DNA of 64,000 nt from Malonomonas sp036526255 (GCA_036526255.1 DATCYW010000008.1:1-64000), one strand, 5' to 3'; shown: positions 52,625 to 62,932, counted from the stretch's first letter. The notes: generated from the letters alone by a model not told the origin. Translations and numbers: made by a program.

Positions 52625-54322
52625 ATGGACAACCTGACTCCCCGCGAAATTACCATGATGTTTCTTGCCCTTGGAGTTTTGCTTTTTTCTGCGCGCGTGC
52701 TGGGCGAACTGGCCAAACGCTGCAACCTGCCGCCGGTGCTGGGCGAAATTATCGCCGGGATTCTGCTCGGACCGACCGTTCTCGGCTGGCTCGCACCAGA
52801 CCTCAGTCACTCGTTATTTCCAACCCACGGCGGCGGAGCTCTGGTCCTGAGCGGCCTGACCACCCTGGCGATCGTGCTGTTTCTGCTGGTGGCTGGAATC
52901 GAGATCGATCTGCGCACAGTCTGGCGACAGGGGCGCTCGGCGGTTTGTGTTGCCCTGGCCGGAATGCTGCTGCCGTTTGCCCTGGGTTTCGTCACCGCCT
53001 GGTACGCACCGCAGCTTATCGGCTATCAGCCCAACTCCGATCAGCTGGTTTTTGCCCTGTTCATGGCGACCGCCATGTCGATTTCCGCTCTGCCGATCAT
53101 TGTTAAGATTCTTATGGATCTTAATCTGTATCGCAGCGATCTGGGGGTAACGATTGTCGCGGCGGCGGTTCTGAACGATCTGCTCGGCTGGCTGGTGTTT
53201 GCCGTGATTCTTGGCTTGTCAGGCGCCGATCACGGCAGCGGCCTCGCCCTTGGCCATCTGTTGTGGATGACCTTCGCCTTCACCCTGCTCATGCTCACCG
53301 CCGTCCCTTGGCTGATTCATCACACGCTCTCCCGGATTCAGGCCTATTCCAGCCTGCCCGGCGGGGTTCTCAGTTTTGCCCTCTGTCTGGCACTTTTTGC
53401 GGCGGCCTTTACCGAATGGCTGGGGATTCACGCGATCTTCGGTTCTTTTCTTGCTGGCGTCGCACTCGGTCAGTCAAAGCATCTGCGTGAACGCACCAGA
53501 ACCACGATCGACCAGTTTGTCTCTTTCTTTTTTGCCCCCTTGTTTTTCGCCAGTATCGGCCTGAAGGTCGATTTTGCTGCCCATTTCGATCTGTTGTTGA
53601 CACTGACCATTCTGTTTATCGCCATGACCGGCAAGGTCGTTGGCAGCGCACTTGGCGCTAAAGCAGGGGGGCTACGGTGGCGCGAGTCCTGGGGGGCCGG
53701 ATTCGGTATGGGCGCGCAAGGGACCATGGGGATTATCCTCGGCGTACTGGCCCTGCAGTTCGGTTTCATCAATCAGCAGGTCTTTGTTTCGCTGGTGGTT
53801 ATGGCGCTGGTGACCTCGCTGGTCAGCGGGCCGATGCTGCAGCGGATTCTGCGCCTGAAAAAACCGCGAAGATTCACTGATTATGTAATGGCGGCGGGTT
53901 TTATCAGGCGTTTGAACGGCACAGAGCCTGAACAGGTGATCGATGAAATGGCCGAGGTTCTGGCACCCCTGTCAGGGATGGCCGTCGAAACGATCAGGTC
54001 GGCAGTCATCGCCCGTGAGCGGATTATGGCGACCGGAATCGGTCAGGGGGTTGCCGTGCCACACGCGCGTCTGGCCGGGCTGACCAAGCCGCTGGTCGGG
54101 GTCGGTTTAACGGAAAAAGGGGTTGATTTTGATGCGCCGGACGGTCAGCAAACGCAGATCGTCTGTCTTATTCTGACTCCACTTGATGATGATGGTGCCC
54201 AGCTGGAGATTCTCGCCGACATCGCCGCCACCTTCAAGGGGGGAGAACACAGGGATAAAATACTGAACCTCAGCGGTCATACGGAGTTTCTGGCGCTGAT
54301 TAAAAGCGGGCGAAGCCATTAA
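52625..54322 (+). CDS. CPA2-type cation:proton antiporter fused to a PTS EIIA domain
   Basis: A 565-residue inner-membrane protein. Residues 1-385 form a KefB/NapA-like antiporter of about 12 helices (VLGEIIAGILLGPTVLG, FLAGVALGQSK). Instead of a TrkA-N/RCK domain, the C-terminus (about 420-565) is an EIIA domain of the fructose/Ntr type, with the phosphorylatable His H480 in GVAVPHARL. Phosphorylation by the PTS could gate transport; ptsP at 18063 encodes the matching enzyme I-Ntr. Whether Na+ or K+ is carried is not evident. No terminator is seen before the convergent radical SAM gene. Confidence 0.9.
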   Translation: MDNLTPREITMMFLALGVLLFSARVLGELAKRCNLPPVLGEIIAGILLGPTVLGWLAPDLSHSLFPTHGGGALVLSGLTTLAIVLFLLVAGIEIDLRTVWRQGRSAVCVALAGMLLPFALGFVTAWYAPQLIGYQPNSDQLVFALFMATAMSISALPIIVKILMDLNLYRSDLGVTIVAAAVLNDLLGWLVFAVILGLSGADHGSGLALGHLLWMTFAFTLLMLTAVPWLIHHTLSRIQAYSSLPGGVLSFALCLALFAAAFTEWLGIHAIFGSFLAGVALGQSKHLRERTRTTIDQFVSFFFAPLFFASIGLKVDFAAHFDLLLTLTILFIAMTGKVVGSALGAKAGGLRWRESWGAGFGMGAQGTMGIILGVLALQFGFINQQVFVSLVVMALVTSLVSGPMLQRILRLKKPRRFTDYVMAAGFIRRLNGTEPEQVIDEMAEVLAPLSGMAVETIRSAVIARERIMATGIGQGVAVPHARLAGLTKPLVGVGLTEKGVDFDAPDGQQTQIVCLILTPLDDDGAQLEILADIAATFKGGEHRDKILNLSGHTEFLALIKSGRSH

Positions 54323-54359
54323 CCTTGACCGCGGCGCTTACCCCAGGAAGTACTTACCC

Positions 54360-55697
54360 TTATAAGATCGCCGGCAAAGGCCAGTCTGACTCAAACCCTT
54401 TCGGATAAAAATTCTCCTTCAGTCGGTTAAAGTATCCGTACTGAATTCGCGGAACTTCCCGTTTTACCCGGTCCAGCATCCGCTTCATGCCGATACCGCT
54501 GCCGTTGGCGCCGAGGGTTTTCCAGTAGAGCAGCGGATCGATGCTCAGGTTGCGCATCTGGATCATGTCGATTCCTGCGGAGTCGATCAGTTTCAGCAGC
54601 GCCTCAATTTCATCCTCCCGATCGGTAATGCCGGGGAACACCAGATAGTTAAGCATGGTGTACAGACCGTTACTTTTGGCGCGGTGGATCGACTCCAGCA
54701 CATCCTCAAAACAGTAGCCGCGCGGGCGGTAATAGGCATTATAGAACGGTTTTTGCACCGAATTCAGCGAGATGCGGATCGAATCGATGCCGGCGGCGGC
54801 GAGCTTGTCGATGGCTGCTGGAATCGAGGCGTTGGAGTTGAAGTTGATGGTGCCGCGGGTGGTTTTTTGCCGCATCTGCTGCACCGCGCCGCAGATGGTA
54901 TCGGCCTGCAGGATCGGATCTCCTTCGCACCCCTGGCCGAAGGAGACGATGGCATTCTCGGCGGTCTGCAGATGGGGGATGGCGACCTGACAGAGTTCTT
55001 CGACGCTCGGTACGAATTGCAGACGTTCCTGACTGGAGGGGCAGCAGTCCGATTCGGCCTGCTCAGAGATGCAGCCGACGCAGCTGGCATTACAGGTTGG
55101 TGAACAGGGCAGAGGCGCTTCCCAGCGGCCGAAGAACAGATTTTTTGCGGCGAAACAGTGATAGTCCAGCGCGCAGCGCGACAGCTGTTCGATCAGGCGG
55201 TTTTTCGGTTGCGCTGCGACCCGCTTGCGCACCAACGGCTCAAGCTTGCGGTCGTCAAAATGGTCCGGTTGCCACTGTTGATTACGATCTACCCGTGCCG
55301 CCGCGACATAGAAACGTTCCTCCTCGACACACCAGCCGACGGCGGTGTAAGCCCAGAGCGTCAACTCGACCTGCTTTTTGCCGTAGTCGGCGGCCGGCAG
55401 CAGCGTGCGGGTGAAGGCCGGAGTCATAAAGGCCGAAACCGCCTGAATGCGTCCGCCACCCCATTCACGCGGCAGCTTGCTGACCGTTTTCAACTGGCCG
55501 CTGCTGCGGTCAAAACCGATCGGCGGCGTGTCGGGGATGGTGAACAGGCGGCTGCCTTCCGGCAGTGGGATCAGCTCGTCCAGCTCCGGCCTGCGGGCGG
55601 TCAGGCCGTTCATGCCCGCCATCAGTAATTCAGGATGTTCAAAAACTTCGCCGGTTTCATCGGCGACGACGGCCAAGATTGTTTTGTCTCTGCTCAT
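54360..55697 (-). CDS. Radical SAM protein with N-terminal DUF-type domain
   Basis: A 445-residue iron-sulfur protein. The first 190 residues have no domain I can name. The radical SAM core starts with C202, C206 and C209 (TCNASCVGC), followed by SFGQGCEGDP, which replaces the GGEP motif, and NFNSNAS. A Cys-rich insert ISEQAESDCCPS follows the cluster motif. GGGAG precedes the ATG at 55697; a second ATG 18 bases upstream is in frame. It diverges from another radical SAM gene at 55829. It resembles uncharacterised radical SAM proteins of this phylum and I cannot name a reaction. Confidence 0.85.
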   Translation of the reverse strand: MSRDKTILAVVADETGEVFEHPELLMAGMNGLTARRPELDELIPLPEGSRLFTIPDTPPIGFDRSSGQLKTVSKLPREWGGGRIQAVSAFMTPAFTRTLLPAADYGKKQVELTLWAYTAVGWCVEEERFYVAAARVDRNQQWQPDHFDDRKLEPLVRKRVAAQPKNRLIEQLSRCALDYHCFAAKNLFFGRWEAPLPCSPTCNASCVGCISEQAESDCCPSSQERLQFVPSVEELCQVAIPHLQTAENAIVSFGQGCEGDPILQADTICGAVQQMRQKTTRGTINFNSNASIPAAIDKLAAAGIDSIRISLNSVQKPFYNAYYRPRGYCFEDVLESIHRAKSNGLYTMLNYLVFPGITDREDEIEALLKLIDSAGIDMIQMRNLSIDPLLYWKTLGANGSGIGMKRMLDRVKREVPRIQYGYFNRLKENFYPKGFESDWPLPAIL

Positions 55698-55828
55698 AGC
55701 TCTACTCCCTGTCACTCAGGCGGCAGAGGATAGCACAGGTGGTAAAGCAGAAAAAAGCTTTCCTGCGCAACCGCTATCCACTGGCTAAATCCTTGAACCT
55801 GAACCCGCCTCAGGCTATTCTCCCGCAC

Positions 55829-57514
55829 ATGCGAACCTTACTGACGACACTACACAGTAAATATATCCACGCCAGCCTGGCGCTACCTTGCCTGGCGGCC
55901 TTTTGTGCCGAGGATTGCGGTGAACTGCTGATCCGCGAATACACCGTTCACGAGCCGAAAGAATCATTGCTGGCGCAGATCGTCGACTGTGATGCCGATG
56001 TCGTGGCCTTTTCGGTTTATCTGTGGAACCGGCTGGCAACGCTGGAGTTGGTCGTCTGTTTGAAACTGGTGAATCCAGAATTGAAAATTGTTCTCGGCGG
56101 ACCGGAAATCTCCTTTGAGGATGACGACTTTTTTGCTCGACACCCGGTCGACGCGTTGATCTGCGGCGAGGGGGAGTTGCCGCTGCGGCAGCTGCTGCGC
56201 GCCTGGCAGGTCGGCGCTGAACCGCAGCCGTTTTCCGGATTACGGACAAAATTGCAGCCGCAACCGAACGGTCAGAGCCTGCTGGAGAACCTCGATCAGT
56301 TGCCATCGCCGTTTGCCGCCGGTCTGGTCGATCTTACCCGAGGGCTGGTCTATTACGAAAGCAGTCGCGGTTGCCCCTATGATTGCAGCTTCTGCATGAG
56401 CGCGCTTGACGAACAGGTGCGCAGCTTTTCGCAGGAGCGGATCTTTACCGATCTTAAGTTGTTAATGGATCGGCAGGTGAAACAGATCAAGTTCGTCGAC
56501 CGGACCTTCAATTATCATAACCAACGCAGTCGCGAAATTTTCCGCTTTATCCTGCAGCACAATCGTAGCAGCCATTTTCATTTTGAAATCGGCGCTCATC
56601 TGCTCGATGCCGAAACCCTGCAGTTGCTCGAAACCGTTCCCGAAGGAATGTTCCAGTTCGAGATCGGCGTACAATCGACCCTGCCGGAGACGCTGGCTAA
56701 GGTCGGGCGGTCGGCGTCGCTGGCGAAGTTGGCGGAAAATGTCCACCGGTTACGCTCGTTTGGAAATATTCACTTGCATCTCGATCTGATCGCCGGATTA
56801 CCGGGAGAGAGCTTTTCGCAGTTTTTAACTTCGCTTGACTGGACCGCCGCGCTGCAACCTCACCACCTGCAGATCGAGCCGGTCAAAGTGCTTCCCGGTG
56901 CCCCGCTGCGTGAGCAGTCGGCTGCTTTGGGCCTGCGCTTCGATCCGAACCCGCCCTATGCCATTTTACACTCGACCGACCTGGATTATGCCGAACTCGA
57001 GCGCTTGCGCGGCATCGGGCGATTGCTTGATCTGCTGGTGAACAGTGGCCGCTTCAAATTTCTGCTGCCGGCGCTGACGGCGCATTTTTCCAGCCTGTCA
57101 GCAACGCTGGATAGTCTTGATCGTTACTGGCGCAGCGCCGATCTCTATCGCGGCACACGTTCCCTGCGTGAACTCTACTGGATCGTGGACGGCTATTTAA
57201 AACAAGTTTTTTCCGGCCAGAAGTTGACGCGGATGCGGGAGCTGCTTGGGCGGGATTTTGCACATAACGAGCGGGTGGTTGGTGGGTCTGCGCCTGACTT
57301 TTTTGATGTCAATCTGAATGCAGAAGAAGCAGAACAGGTCCGACGGCAGGTCAAACAGGTGACGGCTGAAGAACCCCGCAGCGGCAAAGTGCAGTACTTT
57401 GCTGCCCTCTACCATCACCTGGAAGATCTTCCCGGCCGCCGGGTGGTGATTTTTCTTTATCTGACCAGAAGTGCACAGGGGCTTGAGGTCAGGGAACTGT
57501 TGCTGGAGGAATGA
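55829..57514 (+). CDS. B12-binding-domain radical SAM protein (DUF4080 C-terminus)
   Basis: A 561-residue protein. An N-terminal Rossmann-like cobalamin-binding domain (about 1-130) is followed by the radical SAM core with C182, C186 and C189 in SRGCPYDCSFC, then a helical C-terminal domain of the DUF4080 type. The start HSKYIHASLALPCL is characteristic of this group. ATG at 55829 has no strong ribosome binding site and the frame is open 90 bases upstream, but family members begin here. Substrate unknown; methyltransferase chemistry is likely for B12-type members. Confidence 0.88.
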   Translation: MRTLLTTLHSKYIHASLALPCLAAFCAEDCGELLIREYTVHEPKESLLAQIVDCDADVVAFSVYLWNRLATLELVVCLKLVNPELKIVLGGPEISFEDDDFFARHPVDALICGEGELPLRQLLRAWQVGAEPQPFSGLRTKLQPQPNGQSLLENLDQLPSPFAAGLVDLTRGLVYYESSRGCPYDCSFCMSALDEQVRSFSQERIFTDLKLLMDRQVKQIKFVDRTFNYHNQRSREIFRFILQHNRSSHFHFEIGAHLLDAETLQLLETVPEGMFQFEIGVQSTLPETLAKVGRSASLAKLAENVHRLRSFGNIHLHLDLIAGLPGESFSQFLTSLDWTAALQPHHLQIEPVKVLPGAPLREQSAALGLRFDPNPPYAILHSTDLDYAELERLRGIGRLLDLLVNSGRFKFLLPALTAHFSSLSATLDSLDRYWRSADLYRGTRSLRELYWIVDGYLKQVFSGQKLTRMRELLGRDFAHNERVVGGSAPDFFDVNLNAEEAEQVRRQVKQVTAEEPRSGKVQYFAALYHHLEDLPGRRVVIFLYLTRSAQGLEVRELLLEE

Positions 57515-57542
57515 AAAAAGGCCGGGATTCCCGGCCTTTTTT
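57514..57542. terminator. Bidirectional terminator between the radical SAM and OmpA genes
   Basis: AAAAAAGGCCGGGA and TCCCGGCCTTTTTT form a near-continuous hairpin with A- and T-runs. It begins in the stop codon of the radical SAM gene and ends 15 bases before the OmpA stop. Confidence 0.92.
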
Positions 57543-57556
57543 ATTTGAGCAGACGT

Positions 57557-58621
57557 TTAATTGGAGGCACCGCAGGAAACTTCAACCCGGCGGTTTTGGA
57601 AGAGCCCCTCGGTTGTACGGTTGTCGGCAATCGGCTGGGTTTCGCCGAAACCACGGGCAATCATACGCTCGGCCGGGATGTTGAATTTTTCGCTCAAGCT
57701 GTTTTTTACTGCATTGGCACGCTGTACAGACAGCACCTGATTGTAGTGTGCCGCGCCGAGATAATCGGTGTGTCCGTCGATAAAGACGCTATTGCCCGGA
57801 TAGTCATTGATGCAGCGGGCCGCCTTGGCCAACTCGTCATCGAAGTCAGAGCTGATTGACGTACTGTCGAGGTCGAAGTTGATCCGCAGGGTCAGTTTTG
57901 TCGGGCAGCCCTGCTGGTCGATAGAAACGGCCTGCGGGGTTTCCGGGCACTGGTCCTGAGCGTCAATAACTCCGTCGCCATCGCTGTCGAGAACTGTCGG
58001 TGCTGGCTGAGCAGGTGCACTTGCAACAGTCGGTGCAACTGACACCGGCGCTGCTGCCGGCGCAGCCGGAACAAGCGCAGGTTTAGCTGCAGGCGCGGGT
58101 GCGCCGAACTGAAACAGCAGGCCGGCGGAATAGAGCAGGTTGTTGTCTGGTTTGCGGAAGTCGAGCAGGTGGCGAACATCGGCGCGCAGGGCGACATTGT
58201 CGTTAAAGAAGTATTTAATCCCGCCGCCATAGTTGAGCAGGAAATGATCGCGATCTCCCGCCCCATCCGGGTTGAGGGTGATCCCCCCCATGCCGACGGC
58301 AAAGTAAGGGACCAGTCTGCTGTCTGGAGAAAAGTGGTAGAGAGCATCCAGTCGCAGCGATTTTACTGTGGTGTCGGTGGTTGAAGAATCGCTGGCTTCG
58401 GCTTCAGTGTAGACAAAGACGGCTTCAAGTGCGGCCAACTTGGACAGGTTGTAGCCAAGGCCGAGACTGCCGAGCGCCGAATGTTCGAGCGATTGGTCCC
58501 CCTCGAACAGGTAGCCGCCAACCATTGGTGACAGTGTGAAGCTGCCGGCGGTCACTGCCGCCTGCACGGGGCTGGTCAGGCACGCGAGTACGACAAAAAT
58601 GCAGAGAATTCTGTGCAGCAT
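57557..58621 (-). CDS. OmpA-family outer-membrane protein with calcium-repeat linker
   Basis: A 354-residue protein tethering the outer membrane to peptidoglycan. A signal peptide (1-21, ending VQA|A), an eight-strand barrel of about 165 residues, a Pro/Ala-rich hinge (about 175-210), a thrombospondin type 3-like repeat (DSDGDGVIDAQDQCP) and a C-terminal OmpA domain are present. The OmpA domain has IDGHTDYLG and the Arg in QNRRVEV that bind diaminopimelate. AGGAGG before the ATG is strong, pointing to high expression. It follows the DUF6178-like gene by 63 bases. Confidence 0.94.
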   Translation of the reverse strand: MLHRILCIFVVLACLTSPVQAAVTAGSFTLSPMVGGYLFEGDQSLEHSALGSLGLGYNLSKLAALEAVFVYTEAEASDSSTTDTTVKSLRLDALYHFSPDSRLVPYFAVGMGGITLNPDGAGDRDHFLLNYGGGIKYFFNDNVALRADVRHLLDFRKPDNNLLYSAGLLFQFGAPAPAAKPALVPAAPAAAPVSVAPTVASAPAQPAPTVLDSDGDGVIDAQDQCPETPQAVSIDQQGCPTKLTLRINFDLDSTSISSDFDDELAKAARCINDYPGNSVFIDGHTDYLGAAHYNQVLSVQRANAVKNSLSEKFNIPAERMIARGFGETQPIADNRTTEGLFQNRRVEVSCGASN

Positions 58622-58684
58622 GAAGTAACCTCCTTGGTGATTGAATGCCGGCAAAGGGCCAGCGCAATATATCTTTTTGCGGGG

Positions 58685-60352
58685 TTAATCCGCCAGTAAT
58701 AAGCCTGCCGGACTGTTGGTCTGCAGGTTGTCGATGTCGAGATTGAGAAAATCATCTTCCCAGCATTCCAGGCAGAATTCGATAAAAAATCCGCAGTCGA
58801 GATCCAGCTGCTCAACCTGCCTGTGCAGTGCCGATTTAAATTCCGGGGCAATTTCTCCCGCAGTCAGCGTCTTTGACTGAAGCAATAGCAGATCTTCCGC
58901 TTGCAGCGGCGTGGGCTGAAAGCTTCTGCCGAGCAGCTGGTTGGCAACCGCGGTCAGAAACAGCGCCGAGAGGGATGGGCTTTCCTCCGGCGGATCGCTT
59001 TGCTCCGGTAGCGAGAAGGGGAGCTGCTGGCAGAACAGTTGCTGCAGCGCCTGCACCTGTTGCAGTCGCACTCGGGTTAAGTTCAGATCGTTAAGGGTCG
59101 CGATCGGTTGCAGATGGCTGGGCATTTCGGTTGTCGCTTCATGATAAAGCATGGCCGGGTTATCCAGCAGCGAGTCGATGAACAGTTGTTCTGGGTAATC
59201 CAGGAAGGCCCCGATCGGGCTAGCGGCAATTTTCTGCGCCGCTGTCACCAGTTGCTTCTGCAGACTGTGGCCAAGCTGGAACAGGTGCAGCAGATAGGTG
59301 CTGTCGACAATCTGCTCCGCTTTCTGCAGGTCGGTTCCGGCCAGATATTCCAGCGCGAGATTGAGTGTGTCATAGAGCTGTTGCAGCGAACTGGTGATTT
59401 CTGCTGCGGCTGAGGTGTCGGTTCCGTCGGCGCTCATCTTGCGGTTGGCCAGCATGCAGAGTTCAGTAGCCAGCTGATGGTTCAGGCCGTTACTCAGAAT
59501 TTCAGCTAGCAGGTTGTCGGGGTTGGCCTTGGCCAGCAGGGCGCCTGGGTAAGGTAATCCTTCTGCTTCGATCCGATAGTCGCTTTTACCGCCTGGTTTG
59601 AACTGTTTCGGATCGGTAAAGGCGTAGATTCCTCTGGCCTCCACTTTCGTCACAAAACCGAGATCGGAGAGTCGGTTATTCCGCTCCTGAAACATCTCTT
59701 CTTCAAAGGTGGAAAGCATTTCGCTGCGAATCATTTCCATCACCCGCATGTAGGTTTCCTGGACTCGCTCGACGATAATCTGCAAAAATGGCCCGATAAC
59801 CTTTGCCGCGTCTTCAGTGGCATAATCGACATCGTAGATCGATTCCATGCGCTTGGCATTTTCGGCGTCATCATCATCGTAGGCTTCCAGTCCGCGAATG
59901 ATGGTCAGGTGCTTTTGCAGAAAGATCGCCAGAATTTCCGGCTCGATTTCCTGCGCCAGCTGACAGACCTTTTCCTGGCCGGTTTCCAACAGCAGTTGCA
60001 GCCAGTGCAGGGTCAGCACCGGGCTTAAGCTGTCGCCATTCCAGCAGTCGAGATCGAGCAGGGTGGTGATCTGTTCGGTGCTGGCCAGCGTCAGCAGTTC
60101 GACCGCGTATTCTGCGCCAAGTTCGTTGACAGTCAGGTACAACTCCTGCGGATGCAGCAGCGGCACCAGTTGCTCATTATCGTTAGCATTCAGGATCAGA
60201 TCGTACTTCTGCTTGCCCGAGGCCTGGTGGATCATCTCCAGCCGTTCGCTGCGGGACAAGGCATTATATTCTTTTAAAGACAGTTTACGCCCCTGGCGAT
60301 GCAGGGTCAGATGGCCGATCTGGCGTTCCGTCGGCAATTGAATCCGGGTCAT
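58685..60352 (-). CDS. DUF6178-like protein
   Basis: A 555-residue, acidic, largely helical soluble protein without signal peptide or membrane segments. Repeated blocks such as LLHPQELYLTVNELGAE and LLTLASTEQITTLLDLDCW suggest helical-repeat structure. The overall pattern matches DUF6178 proteins of the former Deltaproteobacteria as I remember them. It diverges from the sensor kinase at 60527 and precedes ompA on the same strand. The function is unknown. Confidence 0.75.
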   Translation of the reverse strand: MTRIQLPTERQIGHLTLHRQGRKLSLKEYNALSRSERLEMIHQASGKQKYDLILNANDNEQLVPLLHPQELYLTVNELGAEYAVELLTLASTEQITTLLDLDCWNGDSLSPVLTLHWLQLLLETGQEKVCQLAQEIEPEILAIFLQKHLTIIRGLEAYDDDDAENAKRMESIYDVDYATEDAAKVIGPFLQIIVERVQETYMRVMEMIRSEMLSTFEEEMFQERNNRLSDLGFVTKVEARGIYAFTDPKQFKPGGKSDYRIEAEGLPYPGALLAKANPDNLLAEILSNGLNHQLATELCMLANRKMSADGTDTSAAAEITSSLQQLYDTLNLALEYLAGTDLQKAEQIVDSTYLLHLFQLGHSLQKQLVTAAQKIAASPIGAFLDYPEQLFIDSLLDNPAMLYHEATTEMPSHLQPIATLNDLNLTRVRLQQVQALQQLFCQQLPFSLPEQSDPPEESPSLSALFLTAVANQLLGRSFQPTPLQAEDLLLLQSKTLTAGEIAPEFKSALHRQVEQLDLDCGFFIEFCLECWEDDFLNLDIDNLQTNSPAGLLLAD

Positions 60353-60526
60353 TCGTGGTCCTCCGGTGACTAGGTTGCTAAATCCGTTTGAAAAGGATCG
60401 CTACTCTAAAGCAGACGCTGGATTTTATCAACTTCGTTTCAAACTTTACCCGAGTAATCAAGCTTTTACTTCTATTTGACGATAAATATTGCTACTCTCG
60501 AACAACTTTTATCCGGGTGCTCAAAC

Positions 60527-62932
60527 GTGAAATCTGCTTTACGCAATACATCAGTCAGAACAAAACTGACAGTCATGATCATGCTGATCAGCATTTTCAT
60601 CATGCTGTCGATCAGCAGCCTGTTCGTCGCTGCGCAGATTCAATCCTACCGGACCTCGCTCGAGGTCGAAACTTTGACCCTGGCAAGTTCTCTGGCGGCC
60701 AACTGCAAAAGCCTGCTGATGACAAAACAGTTCAAAGACGCGACGCGTTTGCTCGCTTCGTTGAAACTGCAAACCAAGTACCGGGCCGCTTATCTGTTTG
60801 ATGATCAAGGCAAACCGGTGGCTGAATATCTGGACCAGTCTGATGCTGACTTTCTGTATAAAGTCATCCCGCTTGATTTTCCCCCCGAGCAACGCCAACT
60901 GCTGGCCGGTAGTAGTGAGGTTCGTCTGGTTGAAAGCTGGGACTACCTGTCGCTGTTTGTGCCGATAGAGCATGAAGGGCGTCGCATCGGCACCATCTAT
61001 CTGTTGAGTGATCTGCAAGACCTGTACGGCCAGCTCAGTGGAGTCATTTTCGGCACGTTGATTCTTTTGGGAGTGGTGCTGGCCTGCTCCTGGTTTATGG
61101 CCGGCCTGCTGCAAATGCCGGTGTCTGTGCCGCTGTTACGACTGGTTGAAACCATGCAGTCAATCTTGCAGCGGCAGGATTATTCGTTACGGGCGAAAAA
61201 GGATGCGCAGGATGAAATCGGTATTCTGGTGGATGGTTTCAATCAGACCCTCGATCAGTTGGAGCTGCATCAGGCTGAATTGAGAGATCATCAGCAAACG
61301 CTGGAGCAGACCGTCGCAACGCGGACTGCCGAATTGCAGCAAACCGTCACTGATCTTGGCAAGGCTAAGCAGCAGGCAGAAGTTGCCAGTGAAGCCAAAT
61401 CGCAATTTCTTGCCAATATCACGCACGAATTACGCACGCCCTTAATCGGTGTTCTGGGGATGAACGAACTGCTCTTCAAGACCCGGTTGAATGAGCAGCA
61501 GCAGATGCTCGCCGAAACGGTGCATAAGTCGGGCGAAGACCTGTTGCTGCTGATTAATGATGTGCTTGATTTCTCGAAGATTGAAGCGGGCGAACTGCAG
61601 CTGCATACACACGAGTTCGAACTGCACAAGGCACTGGAAGAGGTGGTCGCCCTGCTGGCTGGTCAGGCGCTGGATAAAGGGCTGGCGCTTTACGTTGCTA
61701 TTGATAAGGCTGCCGCCAGCAAGGTGCGTGGCGATGAATTACGGCTGCGGCAGATCATCATGAATCTGCTCGGTAACGCCATCAAATTTACCGAGCGTGG
61801 CGCAGTAACCCTGAAGCTTTCCTGCCATGAACAGACGTCGGGTTTCGCAGACTTTGAACTTTCAGTCGAAGACACCGGTGTCGGCATGACGGCAGATGCG
61901 CAGCAGCGGATCTTCGCCGCCTTCTATCAGGCGGATGACAGTCATACCCGGACCCAGAGCGGTACCGGTCTGGGGCTGGCGATCGTGCAACGGCTCGTTG
62001 CGCTGTTCGACGGTTCGATTGAAGTCACCAGTCAACTCGGAGTCGGCAGCTGCTTTAAGGTTTCATTCCGGTTGCCGCAGATAGAAGCCTGCTGTTTTTC
62101 CCTGCCGGAAAAGCTTCTGCAGCAGCGCCTGCTTGTTCATCTTGCCGATCACACCGCGCAACAGTTGCTTCTTGAGATGTTGCAGTCGTTCGGCTTGCGA
62201 GTTGCCAGCGCAGATTCTGCAACTGACCTGCTTTATCAGCTTGGTGCTGCGCAGCGTAGCAACCAGCCTTTTACCATCGCTCTGCTTGATGCTGAGCAGC
62301 AGCTTCCCAATGGCCAACTGTTGTATAATGCGATCCGCGAAATGTCTTCTCAGCCCGACTTGCGCAGAATTCTGCTGTCGACGCGAAACGATCAGATGGC
62401 GCTGCAAAAGCAGGAACAGCTGCTGTATCAGCCGGTCGGTTGGACGGCTCTGCACGCGACCTTGTCCCATTGCTGGTTTGATCTGCATCTGGTGGAAAAG
62501 CCAGCAGTGCTGCTGTCCGCAGAGTCGGCAACTGCGGCTGCCGTGGACTCTCCCAAAATTCTGCTCGCCGGCGGCGGTGTTGCCAGCCGTGAACTGATCA
62601 AGCTTGCGTTGGCAGATTTACCGCTGCAGATTGTGACTGCCGGCAACATGGAACAACTTGAGGAGAAAATTCAACAACACAGCTACGCGGCACTGCTGCT
62701 TGATCTTCAGTCGTTGCCACTGGCCCGGTTGCTGGTCGTCACAGAACGGTTGGCTGAATTTCCACCTCTCTTTGTTCTGCACGCCGCGACCGACGCGGTC
62801 GCAGCGCTGGAACCATTTGCCGAAGCTCTGCTGCTAAAACCGGCAAATCGTGATTCTTTAACCCGTTTGTTGCAACCGGTTTTAAATCAGGTCGATAAAA
62901 GGACCAGCACGAATGATGAGGGCAGGGCATGA
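60527..62932 (+). CDS. Membrane-bound BarA-like hybrid histidine kinase with degenerate receivers
   Basis: An 801-residue sensor from a GTG start; an in-frame TTG at 60476 is the alternative and neither has a good ribosome binding site. Helices near 12-36 and 180-205 bracket a periplasmic CHASE8-like domain. HAMP, coiled coil, HisKA with H300 in ITHELRTPL and an ATPase domain with DTGVGM and GTGLGLA follow. Two C-terminal receiver-like domains (about 545-655 and 670-790) keep LLDAEQQLP and LLLDLQSLP but lack the acidic pair (HLADHT and LLAGGG). They are probably regulatory without phosphotransfer. Its stop overlaps the next gene by four bases. Confidence 0.87.
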   Translation: MKSALRNTSVRTKLTVMIMLISIFIMLSISSLFVAAQIQSYRTSLEVETLTLASSLAANCKSLLMTKQFKDATRLLASLKLQTKYRAAYLFDDQGKPVAEYLDQSDADFLYKVIPLDFPPEQRQLLAGSSEVRLVESWDYLSLFVPIEHEGRRIGTIYLLSDLQDLYGQLSGVIFGTLILLGVVLACSWFMAGLLQMPVSVPLLRLVETMQSILQRQDYSLRAKKDAQDEIGILVDGFNQTLDQLELHQAELRDHQQTLEQTVATRTAELQQTVTDLGKAKQQAEVASEAKSQFLANITHELRTPLIGVLGMNELLFKTRLNEQQQMLAETVHKSGEDLLLLINDVLDFSKIEAGELQLHTHEFELHKALEEVVALLAGQALDKGLALYVAIDKAAASKVRGDELRLRQIIMNLLGNAIKFTERGAVTLKLSCHEQTSGFADFELSVEDTGVGMTADAQQRIFAAFYQADDSHTRTQSGTGLGLAIVQRLVALFDGSIEVTSQLGVGSCFKVSFRLPQIEACCFSLPEKLLQQRLLVHLADHTAQQLLLEMLQSFGLRVASADSATDLLYQLGAAQRSNQPFTIALLDAEQQLPNGQLLYNAIREMSSQPDLRRILLSTRNDQMALQKQEQLLYQPVGWTALHATLSHCWFDLHLVEKPAVLLSAESATAAAVDSPKILLAGGGVASRELIKLALADLPLQIVTAGNMEQLEEKIQQHSYAALLLDLQSLPLARLLVVTERLAEFPPLFVLHAATDAVAALEPFAEALLLKPANRDSLTRLLQPVLNQVDKRTSTNDEGRA

